DNA of 64,000 nt from Mycobacterium barrassiae (lineage in GTDB: Bacteria; Actinomycetota; Actinomycetes; Mycobacteriales; Mycobacteriaceae). The notes beneath the pieces are model-generated. The model saw only the letters and a list, made by a program, of their open reading frames with translations, was not told the origin of the DNA and searched no databases. Both the position numbers and the translations under genes were made by a program. Shown piece by piece: positions 47,165 through 58,395 of the stretch. The stretch is from positions 62,001-126,000 of the forward strand of contig NZ_JACKUK010000026.1 in NCBI RefSeq assembly GCF_025822765.1. Reading direction: 5' to 3'. Position 1 is the first letter of the stretch. Every line of letters starts with the position of its first letter.

Positions 47165-48496
47165 GTGACGACCACCCAGCCCACCGAGCCAGCGATCCTT
47201 CCCGACCACATCGCGCGCCGGATCGTGCTCCCTGAGGGCCACTCCGACCTCGTCGCGCTTTACGAGGCCTACAAGTGGCTGCGGAACAACATGCCCCTCG
47301 GCAAGGCCGTGGTGGAGGGCTACCCGCCGATCTGGCTGGTCAGCAAGCACGCCGACATCCAGGAGGTAGAGGGTCAGCCGGACGTCTTCAGCGCGGGCGG
47401 TGGCCCCGAAAACCCCGGCTCGCACAATCCGATCCTGCAGAACACCGCCGGTGACGAATTCACCAAGAGCCTCCTGGGTGGCAGCCTGCGCATACTTGAC
47501 GCCTTGCCGTACATCGATCCGCCCGAGCACACGCAGGCCAAGAACATGGCGTTCAACTGGTTCAAGCCGCCGCAGCTCAAGAAATGGGAAGATCAGATCC
47601 GCGACCTCGCCGACGAGTCGATCGATCACCTCAAGAAGCTCTCCGAGCGCGGAGAGATCGACCTGCTCGATGACTGGGCCCTGGGTTTCCCGCTGCACGT
47701 GATGATGACGCTGGTGGGAGTTCCGCCGGAGGATGAGCCGAGGATGATGGTTCTCACCCAGGAGTTCTTCGGCGCCGGCGATCCGGAGCATCAGCGCGAG
47801 GACCTCGAGGCGATGACCCCGGAGGCAATGGCCCAACAGTTCGCGGCCACGATCCAAGACTTCTTCGCCTACTTCGACACGCTGGTCGAAGACCGTCGCG
47901 CCAACCCTCGCGAGGACCTCGCCAGTGTGGTCGCCTGCGCCAAGACGCCCGACGGGGAGTACTGGCCGAAGACCTTCGTGTACGGGTGGTACACGGCGAT
48001 CTTCACCGCCGGTCACGACACCACATCGGCAACCCTGGCCGGCACGCTCAAAGCGCTGGCTGAAAACCCCGACGTGCTGGCCCGAGTCAAAGCGGATACA
48101 AGTTTGGTGCCCCACCTGATTCAGGAGGGTCTTCGGTACATCGCCCCGGTCAAGCACTTCATGCGCCGCGCGGAGCAGGACTACACGCTGCGCGATCAGA
48201 CCATCAAGGCCGGCGACCGCTTGATGCCGCTGTTCCAGTCGGGCTGCCGCGACGAAGAGGTCTTCGACGATCCCGACAAGTTCGATATCGACCGCAATCC
48301 GAACCCCCACCTCGGTTTCGGCTTCGGGGCGCACACCTGTGTCGGTCAACACCTCGCCAAGCTCGAACTGAAGGTGATGTTCGAGCAACTGCTGCCCCGT
48401 CTGGAGTCCATCGAAATCACCGGTCCCGGCAGTGTGACGCAGACGAATTTCGTCGGCGGCCTCAAGCACTTGCCTGCAAAAGTTACCGTCTCCTGA
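47165..48496 (+). CDS. Cytochrome P450
   Basis: 443 aa. I-helix '[11 protein letters not shown]', ExxR in '[16 protein letters not shown]', heme-binding '[14 protein letters not shown]' with the axial Cys at about residue 392. The Ala before GHDTT and the '[14 protein letters not shown]' segment recall the CYP108-like terpenoid/linalool group, but the family is not assigned. GTG start. First gene of an operon with an aldehyde dehydrogenase 15 bp downstream, suggesting methyl hydroxylation followed by oxidation to an acid. Confidence 0.93.
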   Translation: MTTTQPTEPAILPDHIARRIVLPEGHSDLVALYEAYKWLRNNMPLGKAVVEGYPPIWLVSKHADIQEVEGQPDVFSAGGGPENPGSHNPILQNTAGDEFTKSLLGGSLRILDALPYIDPPEHTQAKNMAFNWFKPPQLKKWEDQIRDLADESIDHLKKLSERGEIDLLDDWALGFPLHVMMTLVGVPPEDEPRMMVLTQEFFGAGDPEHQREDLEAMTPEAMAQQFAATIQDFFAYFDTLVEDRRANPREDLASVVACAKTPDGEYWPKTFVYGWYTAIFTAGHDTTSATLAGTLKALAENPDVLARVKADTSLVPHLIQEGLRYIAPVKHFMRRAEQDYTLRDQTIKAGDRLMPLFQSGCRDEEVFDDPDKFDIDRNPNPHLGFGFGAHTCVGQHLAKLELKVMFEQLLPRLESIEITGPGSVTQTNFVGGLKHLPAKVTVS

Positions 48497-48511
48497 ACGG
48501 CTGATAATCCA

Positions 48512-49990
48512 ATGACAACCATTGATTACCCTCAGCTCTACATCAACGGCACGTGGGCCGCGCCCACCGGCCACGACACCATCGAGGTCCACTCCCCGAC
48601 CACCGAGGAGCGGATCGGATCGGTGCCCCGCGGCAGCGAGGCCGATATCGACGCCGCTGTCGCCGCAGCTAGAGCGGCGTTCGACGCCCCCGATGGATGG
48701 GCGAACTGGGATCCGAAGGAGCGCGCCGACGTTCTCGAACGGTTTGCGACGGAGCTGGAGGCCCGCGGCGCGGAAACGGCACGCCGGGTGTCGATGCAGA
48801 ACGGGATGCCGATCTGGCTCGGCCACCAGTTCGAGGCCGTCTTTCCCGCGGTTCTCACCCGCTATTACAGCGACCTGATGACCAGTGCACCGGAAGAGGA
48901 ATCGCGCCCCGGCATGTTCGGCGGCACAACGCTGGTGTCCAAGCATCCCGTTGGCGTCGTCGGTGCAATCGTGCCCTGGAACGTTCCGCAAGCGATTTCG
49001 TTCCTCAAGATCGCACCGGCGTTGGCCGCCGGATGTACGTTGGTCCTGAAACCGGCCGAGGAGACAGTACTCGACGCGTTCCTCATGGCAGAGGCCGCGG
49101 CCGCAGCCGGCATACCCGACGGTGTCGTCAACGTCGTTCCCGGCGGTCGTGAAGTCGGCGCCTACCTCGTCGAGCACTCGGGCGTCGACAAGGTGTCGTT
49201 CACCGGCTCCTCGGCCGCCGGCCGCTGGATCGCCGAGGCGTGCGGCCGGCTATTGCGGCCAGTCACCCTCGAACTCGGCGGCAAGTCTGCGGCGATCGTG
49301 CTCGACGACGCCGACCTGGCCGGCTCCATCGAGCAGTTCTTCGGAGTCACCCTGCTCAACAACGGCCAGATCTGTTGGCTGAACACCCGGGTGCTGGCCC
49401 CACGCAGCCGATATGCCGAAATCGTCGACACCATCACCGATTTGGCACGCTCCTTGAAGGTGGGCGATCCTCTCGATCCCGACACCAAGGTCGGCCCGCT
49501 GGTATCGAAGCGCCAGCGCGAGCGAGTCGAAGGCTACATCGAGAAGGGCAAGAGTGAAGGCGGTCGAATGACCACCGGCGGCAAGCGGCCATTTGACCGA
49601 GGCTGGTTCCTCGAACCCACCATTTTCGCGGACGTGGACAACGACGCGACGATTTCGCGGGAAGAGATCTTCGGTCCGGTACTTTCGCTGATTCCCTACT
49701 CCGACGAAGCCGAAGCTGTCGCGATCGCCAACGACAGTGTCTACGGCCTTGGGGGAAGCGTGTGGTCGTCGGATCCCGAACGAGCCACGGACGTCGCCCG
49801 CCGCGTTCGGTCGGGAACTGTCGGCGTCAATCACTACGTCAACGATCCCGTCGCCCCGTTCGGTGGTATCAAGCAAAGCGGCATGGGGCGAGAAATGGGT
49901 CCAGAGGGACTGCACGCTTTCCAAGAATTGAAGACCATCTACCTACCGCCCCCGCCGGATACTGCCCAACCACCGGCTACGCCGCTGTAG
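48512..49990 (+). CDS. NAD(P)-dependent aldehyde dehydrogenase
   Basis: 492 aa. 'VPWNVPQAISFLKIAPALAAG', catalytic Glu in 'LELGGKSAAIVLDDAD', catalytic Cys in 'NNGQICWLNTRVLAP', and 'EEIFGPVLSLIPY'. Close to aromatic/terpenoid aldehyde dehydrogenases of actinobacteria. It sits between a P450 and a Rieske system in one operon and would convert the aldehyde to the acid. Confidence 0.93.
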   Translation: MTTIDYPQLYINGTWAAPTGHDTIEVHSPTTEERIGSVPRGSEADIDAAVAAARAAFDAPDGWANWDPKERADVLERFATELEARGAETARRVSMQNGMPIWLGHQFEAVFPAVLTRYYSDLMTSAPEEESRPGMFGGTTLVSKHPVGVVGAIVPWNVPQAISFLKIAPALAAGCTLVLKPAEETVLDAFLMAEAAAAAGIPDGVVNVVPGGREVGAYLVEHSGVDKVSFTGSSAAGRWIAEACGRLLRPVTLELGGKSAAIVLDDADLAGSIEQFFGVTLLNNGQICWLNTRVLAPRSRYAEIVDTITDLARSLKVGDPLDPDTKVGPLVSKRQRERVEGYIEKGKSEGGRMTTGGKRPFDRGWFLEPTIFADVDNDATISREEIFGPVLSLIPYSDEAEAVAIANDSVYGLGGSVWSSDPERATDVARRVRSGTVGVNHYVNDPVAPFGGIKQSGMGREMGPEGLHAFQELKTIYLPPPPDTAQPPATPL

Positions 49991-50037
49991 TGCGCCCCCC
50001 ATTTTTGGGCCACCTCGCGGATTGGAGCATGTGATCA

Positions 50038-51033
50038 ATGTCTGCGCCCGCCGTCACGACGCCCAACTCCAGCGTCCACGAGTTCACCACTGAGCTGATT
50101 GTGCGGCGTCGGAGCACACCGGCAGAAGGCGTGGCGGTGCTGGACCTGGCCCATCCGGAGTCGCAAGACCTGCCGGCGTGGGAGCCGGGCGCGCATATCG
50201 ACCTGATGCTCAGTGATGGCCTGACGCGCCAATACTCGCTCTGCGGCGACCCTCGCGATGCGGGAGTTTGGCGCGTGGGCGTCTTGCTGGATCCCAACAG
50301 CCGTGGTGGCTCGCGGCACGTTCACGAGAACCTCGCAGAGGGAACCACTGTGCGAGTTCGAGGTCCCCGCAACCACTTTCCGCTCGTGGATGCGTCGACC
50401 TACCGCTTTATCGCGGGGGGCATCGGCATCACCCCCATTTTCGCGATGATCGAGGCCGTGCAGCGCGCGGGTAGCGAGTGGACGTTGCTGTACGGCGGAC
50501 GGACCAAGGCGTCCATGGCCTTCGCCGACGAGCTCGCCGAGCGATACCCCGAGCGTGTGACGGTATGGCCGCAGGACGAACGGGGTCTGCTCGATCTCGA
50601 ATCTCTTCTCAAGGATCCCGAGGATAATACGCTCGTCTACAGCTGTGGGCCCGAGGCACTGCTCTCTGCCGTCGAACAGCATTGTGCTGCATGGCCTGCC
50701 GGGGCACTTCATATCGAGCGGTTCGCCGCCAAGGCGCCCACTGCGGAGCAGGCCGCCGAAGTTCTCGAGCAATTCGAGGTGGTGTGCCACCGCACCGGGG
50801 TGACTTTGGAGGTGTCAGCGGACAAGTCAATCCTCGAGGTCCTCGAGGAGGCCGACATCCCGATCATGGCCAGCTGCTATGAAGGCGTCTGCGGGACTTG
50901 CGAGGCGCGAGTGCTGGAGGGTAGTCCGGATCATCGCGACTCGGTGCTCTCGGAGGCTGAAAAAGAAGCCAGCGAGGTCATGCTGCCCTGCGTGTCGCGC
51001 TCACGCACCGAAAGGCTGGTGCTGGACCTGTGA
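50038..51033 (+). CDS. PDR/VanB-family oxidoreductase (FMN, NAD, [2Fe-2S])
   Basis: 331 aa reductase of a two-component oxygenase. FMN-binding 'RQYSLCGDP', NAD-binding 'FIAGGIGITPIFAMI', and a C-terminal plant-type ferredoxin domain with Cys ligands in 'CYEGVCGTCEARVLEG' and the later 'MLPCVSRS'. Passes electrons from NADH to the Rieske protein encoded next, whose GTG overlaps the stop (GTGA). Confidence 0.93.
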   Translation: MSAPAVTTPNSSVHEFTTELIVRRRSTPAEGVAVLDLAHPESQDLPAWEPGAHIDLMLSDGLTRQYSLCGDPRDAGVWRVGVLLDPNSRGGSRHVHENLAEGTTVRVRGPRNHFPLVDASTYRFIAGGIGITPIFAMIEAVQRAGSEWTLLYGGRTKASMAFADELAERYPERVTVWPQDERGLLDLESLLKDPEDNTLVYSCGPEALLSAVEQHCAAWPAGALHIERFAAKAPTAEQAAEVLEQFEVVCHRTGVTLEVSADKSILEVLEEADIPIMASCYEGVCGTCEARVLEGSPDHRDSVLSEAEKEASEVMLPCVSRSRTERLVLDL

Positions 51034-52121
51034 TTAGCAACTACCCCAAGAAATGCTGGTACGTCGCAGCCACGTGTGACGAGATCACGGAGTCGCCGCT
51101 GGGGCGCCGACTACTCGGGAAGGATGTCGTCTTGTGGCGCGGCGTGAGCGGCGATGTCCATGCATTCGAAAACCGTTGTGCGCACCGCGCTTTCCCGCTG
51201 TCACACAGTCGTGTGGACGGAGATCGATTGGTGTGCGGCTACCACGGATGCACATATGATACTGCGGGCAAGTGTGTCTACACCCCGGCCCAACCTCGGG
51301 TCCCGACGGGGATGGAGGTGCGCGTATTTCCTGTCCTCGAGGAGCCCCCGTTTGTCTGGATCTGGCTGGGACAGCCGTTCGCTGCTGCCGGCAGCCAACC
51401 GCCACGCATGCCATGGGTAAATGACCCGGCGTGGTCCACATTCGCAAGTGCCTGGCACGTGAAAGCCAACTACTTGATGGTTCACGAGCACTATCTAGAC
51501 TTCAGTTACGCCCCCGTCGTGCACGCGAGGGATCTGCCTCCGGGCCTTGAGAGCATGGGTTCATTCAACGACGTCGAGGTCAGCGAGACGACTGTCTCCT
51601 ATACCCGAATCTTGCCGGAACTGCCCCTCGCTGGTTGGCAGGCCGATGCGACCGGACTCGACCCTGGCCCGCCGTACAAGCACCGCGAGGGCGGCACATT
51701 CGTCACACCGGCAATACACCGCCAGTACTGGGAAATCGAGGCTCCGAACGGCACGGTGTACACCACTACACGAACCCACGGCATCACACCCGAAACGGAA
51801 ACCTCCACCCACGTGTTCATGCAGTCATCGCGCAACTACGCCATTGACAGCAATGAGGCGACCGGCCGCCTGAGGTCATTCCTGGACGGAGTTTCCCGAC
51901 GCGATGCCTCAATTCTGGAGATGGCGTCCGAGCACTCGGGTTACGACGGATGGCGAGGCGGAGTGGAGTTTCAAGCGGACGCGGCCGCCCTGCGCGCTCG
52001 ACGAATTGTCGGAGTGATGTTGGCCAAGGAAGCGGGTCGCGCCGAGATCCGTCCCGGTTTGGCGCCGAACAGCAGGGATTACTCACTCAGTCCTTCCGGT
52101 CCACTTGTCCTAGGAGGTTAA
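51030..52121 (+). CDS. Rieske oxygenase, vanillate-demethylase-like (VanA-type)
   Basis: 363 aa. Rieske ligands 'CAHRAFPL' and 'CGYHGCTYD', then mononuclear iron ligands in 'HEHYLDFSYAPVVHA'. The short single-subunit form without a beta subunit resembles VanA-type O-demethylases and related monooxygenases, and the reductase gene is directly upstream as in vanAB. Substrate unknown; it is probably a product of the P450/dehydrogenase steps. AGGAGG for the next gene lies just before its TAA. Confidence 0.9.
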   Translation: MISNYPKKCWYVAATCDEITESPLGRRLLGKDVVLWRGVSGDVHAFENRCAHRAFPLSHSRVDGDRLVCGYHGCTYDTAGKCVYTPAQPRVPTGMEVRVFPVLEEPPFVWIWLGQPFAAAGSQPPRMPWVNDPAWSTFASAWHVKANYLMVHEHYLDFSYAPVVHARDLPPGLESMGSFNDVEVSETTVSYTRILPELPLAGWQADATGLDPGPPYKHREGGTFVTPAIHRQYWEIEAPNGTVYTTTRTHGITPETETSTHVFMQSSRNYAIDSNEATGRLRSFLDGVSRRDASILEMASEHSGYDGWRGGVEFQADAAALRARRIVGVMLAKEAGRAEIRPGLAPNSRDYSLSPSGPLVLGG

Positions 52122-52123
52122 CC

Positions 52124-52867
52124 ATGGAGAGATCAATAAGGCCGATCTCCTTGAAGATCGGCTTGTGGTGCAACTGGATCTTCGTGGCGCTCACGGCCAT
52201 TGGCTGGCTCGGCATCGCTCATTTCTGGATGCCGGCCCGTGCGGATCTCGGTCTCGAAGCCACCAAAGTGTGGTTCACCGAGACGCACCACTCGGGCGTG
52301 ATCATCGGATGCACGCTGTTCTATATCGCCGCGGGGATACTCACGCCCGGGTCTATTGCGATGGGCATCATGCTGGCGAAGATCGAGGGCCGCTGGCCAC
52401 TGTGGTCATTCACCATGGCGGTGTGCGGTGTCTTCATCTCGTTGATCGTCTTCTTGAATGCCTGCGCGTGGCTCGTAGCGGCATATCGACCCGAGACCGG
52501 AGCCGACGTGATCCAATCCTGGTACGACTGGGCGTGGTTCGCCTTTTTGCTCGGCTGGATCTACCTGGCACTCGAGATGTTCGCAACCGCCGCGGTTGAA
52601 CTGTTGGACGACCGACCTGAACCGATGATCCCGCGCTGGCTGACGTGGCTGACGATTGCGGGAGCCTTCACGGTGTTCTTCGCGGCGGGGCCGGCCTTCT
52701 TCAAGAGTGGACCGTTCGCCTATCACGGATTGCTGGCCTTCTACCTGCCGGTCGTCATCTGGGGCGGCTACATCGCCTTGACCACCTGGTACATGCTCAA
52801 GGAGCTCAAGCGACCTTCGGACCGAGCCGAGAATCCTCCAGAGGTGGCTCCTGCCGAAACTGCTTGA
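52124..52867 (+). CDS. Six-TM membrane protein of unknown function (family A copy 2)
   Basis: 247 aa with about six TM helices. Function not recognised. Shares with the protein at 8855-9622 the sequence YRPET at exactly residues 121-125, 'PRWLTWL' near 160 and 'GPFAYHGLLAFYLPV' near 186, in the same topology. ATG 52124 has AGGAGG 6 bp upstream and begins 2 bp after the Rieske stop, so it belongs to this operon. May help import a substrate or anchor an oxygenase; this is speculation. Confidence 0.8.
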   Translation: MERSIRPISLKIGLWCNWIFVALTAIGWLGIAHFWMPARADLGLEATKVWFTETHHSGVIIGCTLFYIAAGILTPGSIAMGIMLAKIEGRWPLWSFTMAVCGVFISLIVFLNACAWLVAAYRPETGADVIQSWYDWAWFAFLLGWIYLALEMFATAAVELLDDRPEPMIPRWLTWLTIAGAFTVFFAAGPAFFKSGPFAYHGLLAFYLPVVIWGGYIALTTWYMLKELKRPSDRAENPPEVAPAETA

Positions 52868-52908
52868 CCGCCAATCCACTACTGCCTGATGGACGCCGTG
52901 GCACAGTG

Positions 52909-53781
52909 TTAGTCCTTACGGATTAGCTCGATGACAGCGCTGAAGTCCTTGTCGGAATGGTCTTCGTTGAACTTCGCGTAGATCTCGGCGGCGTGGGTGC
53001 CCAGCGGTGCCGTCGACCCCGACGACTTCACCGCATCCATCGCCAGCCCGATGTCCTTGTGCATCAACGCGGTTGCGAAGCCCGGATTGAAATCGTTGTT
53101 GGCCGGTGACGTCGGGACGGGCCCTGGCACCGGACAGTTCGTGTGGATGGCCCAGCAGTTGCCCGTCGCACCCGTGATCACGTCGAACAACGACTGCGCC
53201 GACAATCCGAGCTTCTCGGCCAGGACGAACGCCTCGCCTGCGGCGATCTGCTGGACGGCGAGCACCATGTTGTTGCAGAGTTTCGCGGCTTGCCCGGTGC
53301 CCGAGCCGCCGCAGTGAATGACCTTGCCCGCCAACGGATCCAGAATGGACCGTGCCCGCTCGACCGCGGCATCGTCACCGCCGACCATGAACGCGAGCGT
53401 GCCCGCCGTCGCGCCCTTCACCCCGCCCGACACGGGCGCGTCGAGCTGGGCGTGGCCGTGCTCGGCGGCCAGCTTGTTGATGGTGCGCGCATCGTCGACC
53501 GAGATCGTTGACGTGTCGATGAACAACGTGCCCGTGGCCGCCGCGGGCAAAGCCTCGGCGTATACCGATTTCACGATGTCGCCGTTGGGCAGCGAGGTGA
53601 TGACGACGTCGGCTCCCGCCGTCGCGTCGGCGACACTGTCGAAGAGCTGCGCACCCTTCTCCGCCGCGGCATCCTTCAGCGTGGCAACCGGATCGAAGCC
53701 GTGCACGGTATGACCTGCAGCGACCAGGTTGGCCGACATCGGGCCGCCCATGTGGCCCAACCCCAAGAATGCGATTTTCAT
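52909..53781 (-). CDS. mmsB: 3-hydroxyisobutyrate dehydrogenase
   Basis: 290 aa. NAD-binding 'AFLGLGHMGGPMSANL' at the N-terminus, substrate loop 'DAPVSGGVKGATAGTLAFMVGG', and catalytic Lys in 'GTGQAAKLCNNM'. Oxidises 3-hydroxyisobutyrate to methylmalonate semialdehyde in valine breakdown. The frame is open for 95 codons upstream, but ATG 53781 begins the Rossmann fold directly. Lies 115 bp downstream of the acyl-CoA dehydrogenase. Confidence 0.93.
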   Translation of the reverse strand: MKIAFLGLGHMGGPMSANLVAAGHTVHGFDPVATLKDAAAEKGAQLFDSVADATAGADVVITSLPNGDIVKSVYAEALPAAATGTLFIDTSTISVDDARTINKLAAEHGHAQLDAPVSGGVKGATAGTLAFMVGGDDAAVERARSILDPLAGKVIHCGGSGTGQAAKLCNNMVLAVQQIAAGEAFVLAEKLGLSAQSLFDVITGATGNCWAIHTNCPVPGPVPTSPANNDFNPGFATALMHKDIGLAMDAVKSSGSTAPLGTHAAEIYAKFNEDHSDKDFSAVIELIRKD

Positions 53782-53896
53782 GCCTCGGCTCCTACTCGCT
53801 CCGGTCCTCGTCCCCTGCCCTTCGGGCGTGGGCCCACGTTCCTCGCTGCGATCCTCACTCGGCCTCGCCTTCGGTCGTCGACATTGACCCTCCCGA

Positions 53897-55060
53897 TTAA
53901 GACGCGCGGGTACGGGCCGCTTCGGCCCGGCCGATGACCACGCGCATGATTTCGTTGGTTCCCTCGAGGATTCGGTGCACCCGCAGATCACGAACGATCT
54001 TCTCCAGACCGTACTCGCGCAGGTACCCGTACCCGCCGTGCAGCTGCAGCGCCTGATCAGCCACATCGAAGCAAGCGTCGGTGACGTAGCGCTTCGCCAT
54101 CGCGCACAGCTCGACCTTCTCCGGATGGTTCTCGTCGAGCGCGGATGCCGCGCGCCACAACAGGGTTCGCGACGTTTGCAGCGCGGTGGCCATATCGGCC
54201 AGCGCGAACCGAATGGTCGGCTCGTCGAGGAGTGAGCCGCCGAACGCCTGCCGGTCCGCCAGGTAGCTACGCGCCTTGTCGTGGGCCGCCTGCGCGCCGC
54301 CCAGCGAGCACGCGGCGATGTTGATGCGGCCGCCGTTGAGCCCGTTCATCGCGATGCCGAACCCGGTGCCCTCACCGTCGGCACCGCCGAGCATCGCGTC
54401 CGCAGGCACCCGCGCACCCTCGAAGATCACCTGCGCGGTGGGTTGCGCGTTCCAGCCCATCTTGGCTTCCTGGGCGCCGAAACTCAGCCCCGGAGTGTCC
54501 TTTTCGACGAGGAAAGCGGAGATACCGCGCGGCCCGTCGCCGCCGGTACGGGCCATGACGACGTACATGTCAGACGATCCGGCCCCGGAGATGAACTGTT
54601 TGACGCCGTCGAGCACGTAGTCGTCCCCCGAGCGGACGGCCTTGGTGCGCAGCGCGCCGGCATCCGATCCCGCGCCCGGCTCGGTCAGGCAGTAGCTCGC
54701 GATCGCCTCCATCGAGGCCAGCCGCGGCAGCCATGACTTGCGCTGCTCATCGGTGCCGTAGGTGTCGACCATCCAGGTGCACATGTTGTGAATCGACAGA
54801 AACGACGCGATCGTGGGATCGGCCATCGACAACTGTTCGAAAATCCGCACGGCGTCCAGTCGCCGCAACTCGCTGCCGCCGACGTCCTCGCGGCAGTAGA
54901 TCGCGGCCATTCCGAGCTCGGCGGCCTCGCGCAGTACGTCGGTGGGGAAGTGGTGGGTTTCGTCCCATTCCAACGCGTGTGGCGCGAGCCGCTTTTCGGC
55001 GAACGCCGCCGCTGTCTCGGCGATCACGCGTTCGTCGTCGTCGAGCCCGAAGTAATCCAT
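53897..55060 (-). CDS. Acyl-CoA dehydrogenase, probable isobutyryl-CoA dehydrogenase
   Basis: 387 aa. 'CLTEPGAGSDAGALRTKA', 'DDYVLDGVKQFISGAG', 'GRINIAACSLGGAQAA', 'LQLHGGYGYLREYGLEKIVRDLRVHRILEGTNEIMRVVIGR'. The motif pattern and its place between mmsA and mmsB match the ACAD8-type enzyme of valine degradation. Start either ATG 55060 or GTG 55063. Confidence 0.9.
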   Translation of the reverse strand: MDYFGLDDDERVIAETAAAFAEKRLAPHALEWDETHHFPTDVLREAAELGMAAIYCREDVGGSELRRLDAVRIFEQLSMADPTIASFLSIHNMCTWMVDTYGTDEQRKSWLPRLASMEAIASYCLTEPGAGSDAGALRTKAVRSGDDYVLDGVKQFISGAGSSDMYVVMARTGGDGPRGISAFLVEKDTPGLSFGAQEAKMGWNAQPTAQVIFEGARVPADAMLGGADGEGTGFGIAMNGLNGGRINIAACSLGGAQAAHDKARSYLADRQAFGGSLLDEPTIRFALADMATALQTSRTLLWRAASALDENHPEKVELCAMAKRYVTDACFDVADQALQLHGGYGYLREYGLEKIVRDLRVHRILEGTNEIMRVVIGRAEAARTRAS

Positions 55061-55087
55061 CACAGTGCTTTTCTGTAGGCCTGTGGT

Positions 55088-56605
<1,518 letters not shown>

Positions 56606-56623
56606 GAGCCCGTTCCTAAGTTT

Positions 56624-56634
56624 TGGTCTGACCA
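56624..56634. promoter_or_regulatory. GntR-type operator between mmsA and the divergent hydrolase gene
   Basis: TGGTCTGACCA within TTTTGGTCTGACCATAGTAT. Perfect 5-bp arms around one base, core identical to the sites at 23341 and 31321. Located between the divergent starts 56605 and 56715, so it can control both. Confidence 0.7.
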
Positions 56635-56714
56635 TAGTATCATTCAGGCCAAAATAATCCAAGATGCGCAGCTGCCACGACTGAGGCATCTTCCGGGTGT
56701 GGACGGAGTAGACC

Positions 56715-57752
56715 ATGACGCGATCCGCGGACGAGGTAGTGACGTTCGTCGATGGAGCAACGGGGGAATTGGTGCTCAATCGGCCTTCGGCGATCAACTC
56801 TCTCAACCAGTCAATGATCGACGCTCTCAAGGCTGCAATGTCTACGTGGGAGAACGACGACAAGGTGCAACAACTAGTGCTCTCAGGCGCAGGCGGCCGC
56901 GGATTGTGCGCCGGCGGCGATGTGATAGCGCTCTATCACAGCGCCCGGGGTGATGGCGCGGAAGCACGTCGATTCTGGTTCGACGAGTATTGCCTCATCG
57001 CTGAGATTGCCAGCTACCCGAAGCCATTCGTCACCATTATGGACGGCATGGTGATGGGTGGCGGTGTCGGAGTTGGCGCACACGCGAGTGTGCGCGTGGT
57101 CAGTGAGACATCCCAAATCGCAATGCCGGAGGTGGGCATCGGGTTTGTACCCGACGTCGGTGGGACTTACCTGTTGTCCCGCGCACCTGGGTTGATTGGA
57201 TTGCACGCGGCCCTCACCGGCACCGCGTTCTCCGGCTCTGACGCTATCGCAATAGGTTTCGCCGACCATTATGTTCCGAGTGCGATGCTCGGCGCTTTCG
57301 AGCGTGCGATCCCGACTGAAGGTATCGAGGCTGCACTGAGTGCATACACCGTGCGTCCTCCGACGAGTCACCTTCTCGAGCAGAGAAGCTGGATTGACGA
57401 GTGCTACGCCGGCGATACTGTGGGTGAGATCGTCGATAACTTGTGTGCGCATCGTTCAGCCGAGGCGAGCGACGCCGCTTCCATTATCGCCACCCGATCC
57501 CCGACAGCGTTAACGGTGACATTGCAGGCCGTGCGCAGGGCCGGGAACCTCAGATCGTTAGAAGAGGTTCTCCGCCAGGAGTATCGGGTATCTTGTGCGG
57601 CCCTCCGTAGCCAAGATTTCGTCGAAGGTATCCGAGCTCAGCTGATCGATAAAGACCGCAATCCGAGATGGTCTCCGGCATCTCTTGAGGCGGTTAGCGA
57701 TGACAACGTCGAGCAGTTCTTCGCCACGACGGAAAACATTGCCTTCGGCTAG
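56715..57752 (+). CDS. 3-hydroxyisobutyryl-CoA hydrolase-like enoyl-CoA hydratase family protein
   Basis: 345 aa, the length of HIBCH-type crotonases rather than simple hydratases (about 260 aa). 'GELVLNRPSAINSL', 'GAGGRGLCAGGDVIALYHSAR', 'MDGMVMGGGVGVGAHAS', 'AMPEVGIGFVPDVGGTYLL' and C-terminal 'FVEGIRAQLIDKDRNPRWSPASLEAV' fit well. It releases 3-hydroxyisobutyrate from CoA, the step before mmsB in valine degradation, and is divergent to mmsA. Confidence 0.92.
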   Translation: MTRSADEVVTFVDGATGELVLNRPSAINSLNQSMIDALKAAMSTWENDDKVQQLVLSGAGGRGLCAGGDVIALYHSARGDGAEARRFWFDEYCLIAEIASYPKPFVTIMDGMVMGGGVGVGAHASVRVVSETSQIAMPEVGIGFVPDVGGTYLLSRAPGLIGLHAALTGTAFSGSDAIAIGFADHYVPSAMLGAFERAIPTEGIEAALSAYTVRPPTSHLLEQRSWIDECYAGDTVGEIVDNLCAHRSAEASDAASIIATRSPTALTVTLQAVRRAGNLRSLEEVLRQEYRVSCAALRSQDFVEGIRAQLIDKDRNPRWSPASLEAVSDDNVEQFFATTENIAFG

Positions 57753-58395
57753 ACGCGACGTGTTGCTGGGGCCTCGCGGTGACGCGCCCGGTCCGCGAAG
57801 AATGCCTACTAACTCCGAGGAGCGCTGATGGAGAAAGCGCATGAATTCCTCTGCGCGATTCCACCTTCCCCTCTTTTGAGAAGGGAAGACTCCCCCCTTA
57901 GGGGCTGATGACTCAACGACTCTGTTTGGTTTCATGGCGAGCGTCGCGATGTACCGGGCTGATCGGTCATCCGTGACTCTTGGCAGTACGCGCCTGGCGC
58001 AACCTGGGCCGTCGACCCGACAGATGAACATTCCGCTCAACATAAGAGGAACAAGGATCCATGGCCCAATACCTGCCTCACCTAGCAGTTTTCGCGGTGG
58101 TGCTGTCGCCGCTGTTTCCACCGATCCTTGTCACAGCGCTACATTCACTGCGGACGAGGACGTCGCGGACCGCGTCGACATCGACGCCGGTGTCTGCAGC
58201 CCGGCCAAGCTTCAGCATTCGCCGCACCTCCGCCGTCAAACCAAGCATGAAGCCCTCTCTTGCTCACCTGCGATAGTTTCTGTGCAACAACGTCTTTGAG
58301 GCTCTTCTCGATGCATCCAACGTCCGGTTGGGAATAGCAAGTGACCCGTCGCGTTGTGACGAGGTCGGTGCAAAGGATCGTCAGGAGGCGAGTCT
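57753..58395. other. Gene-poor stretch at the edge of the mobile region
   Basis: About 640 bp without a convincing gene. A stem-loop CTTCCCCTC-TTTT-GAGAAGGGAAG near 57870 might be a terminator remnant. The minus strand at about 58080-58248 reads LTAEVRRMLKLGRAADTG then VDVDAVRDVLV, which looks protein-like but has no clear start or family; the plus strand at 58061 could encode a 71-aa peptide of no known kind. Probably decayed sequence. Confidence 0.4.

Noticed and set aside
47024-49177. Minus-strand reading frame of about 717 codons opposite the P450 and aldehyde dehydrogenase
   Set aside because: Antisense shadow in GC-rich DNA; both sense genes have complete catalytic motifs.
53782-53896. 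Intergenic terminator between mmsB and the acyl-CoA dehydrogenase
   Set aside because: GC-rich with small possible hairpins, but no clear stem followed by a T-run on the minus strand.
52909-54066. A 385-codon form of mmsB
   Set aside because: The extra 95 N-terminal residues are Arg/Ser-rich shadow sequence; the Rossmann motif starts at 53781.
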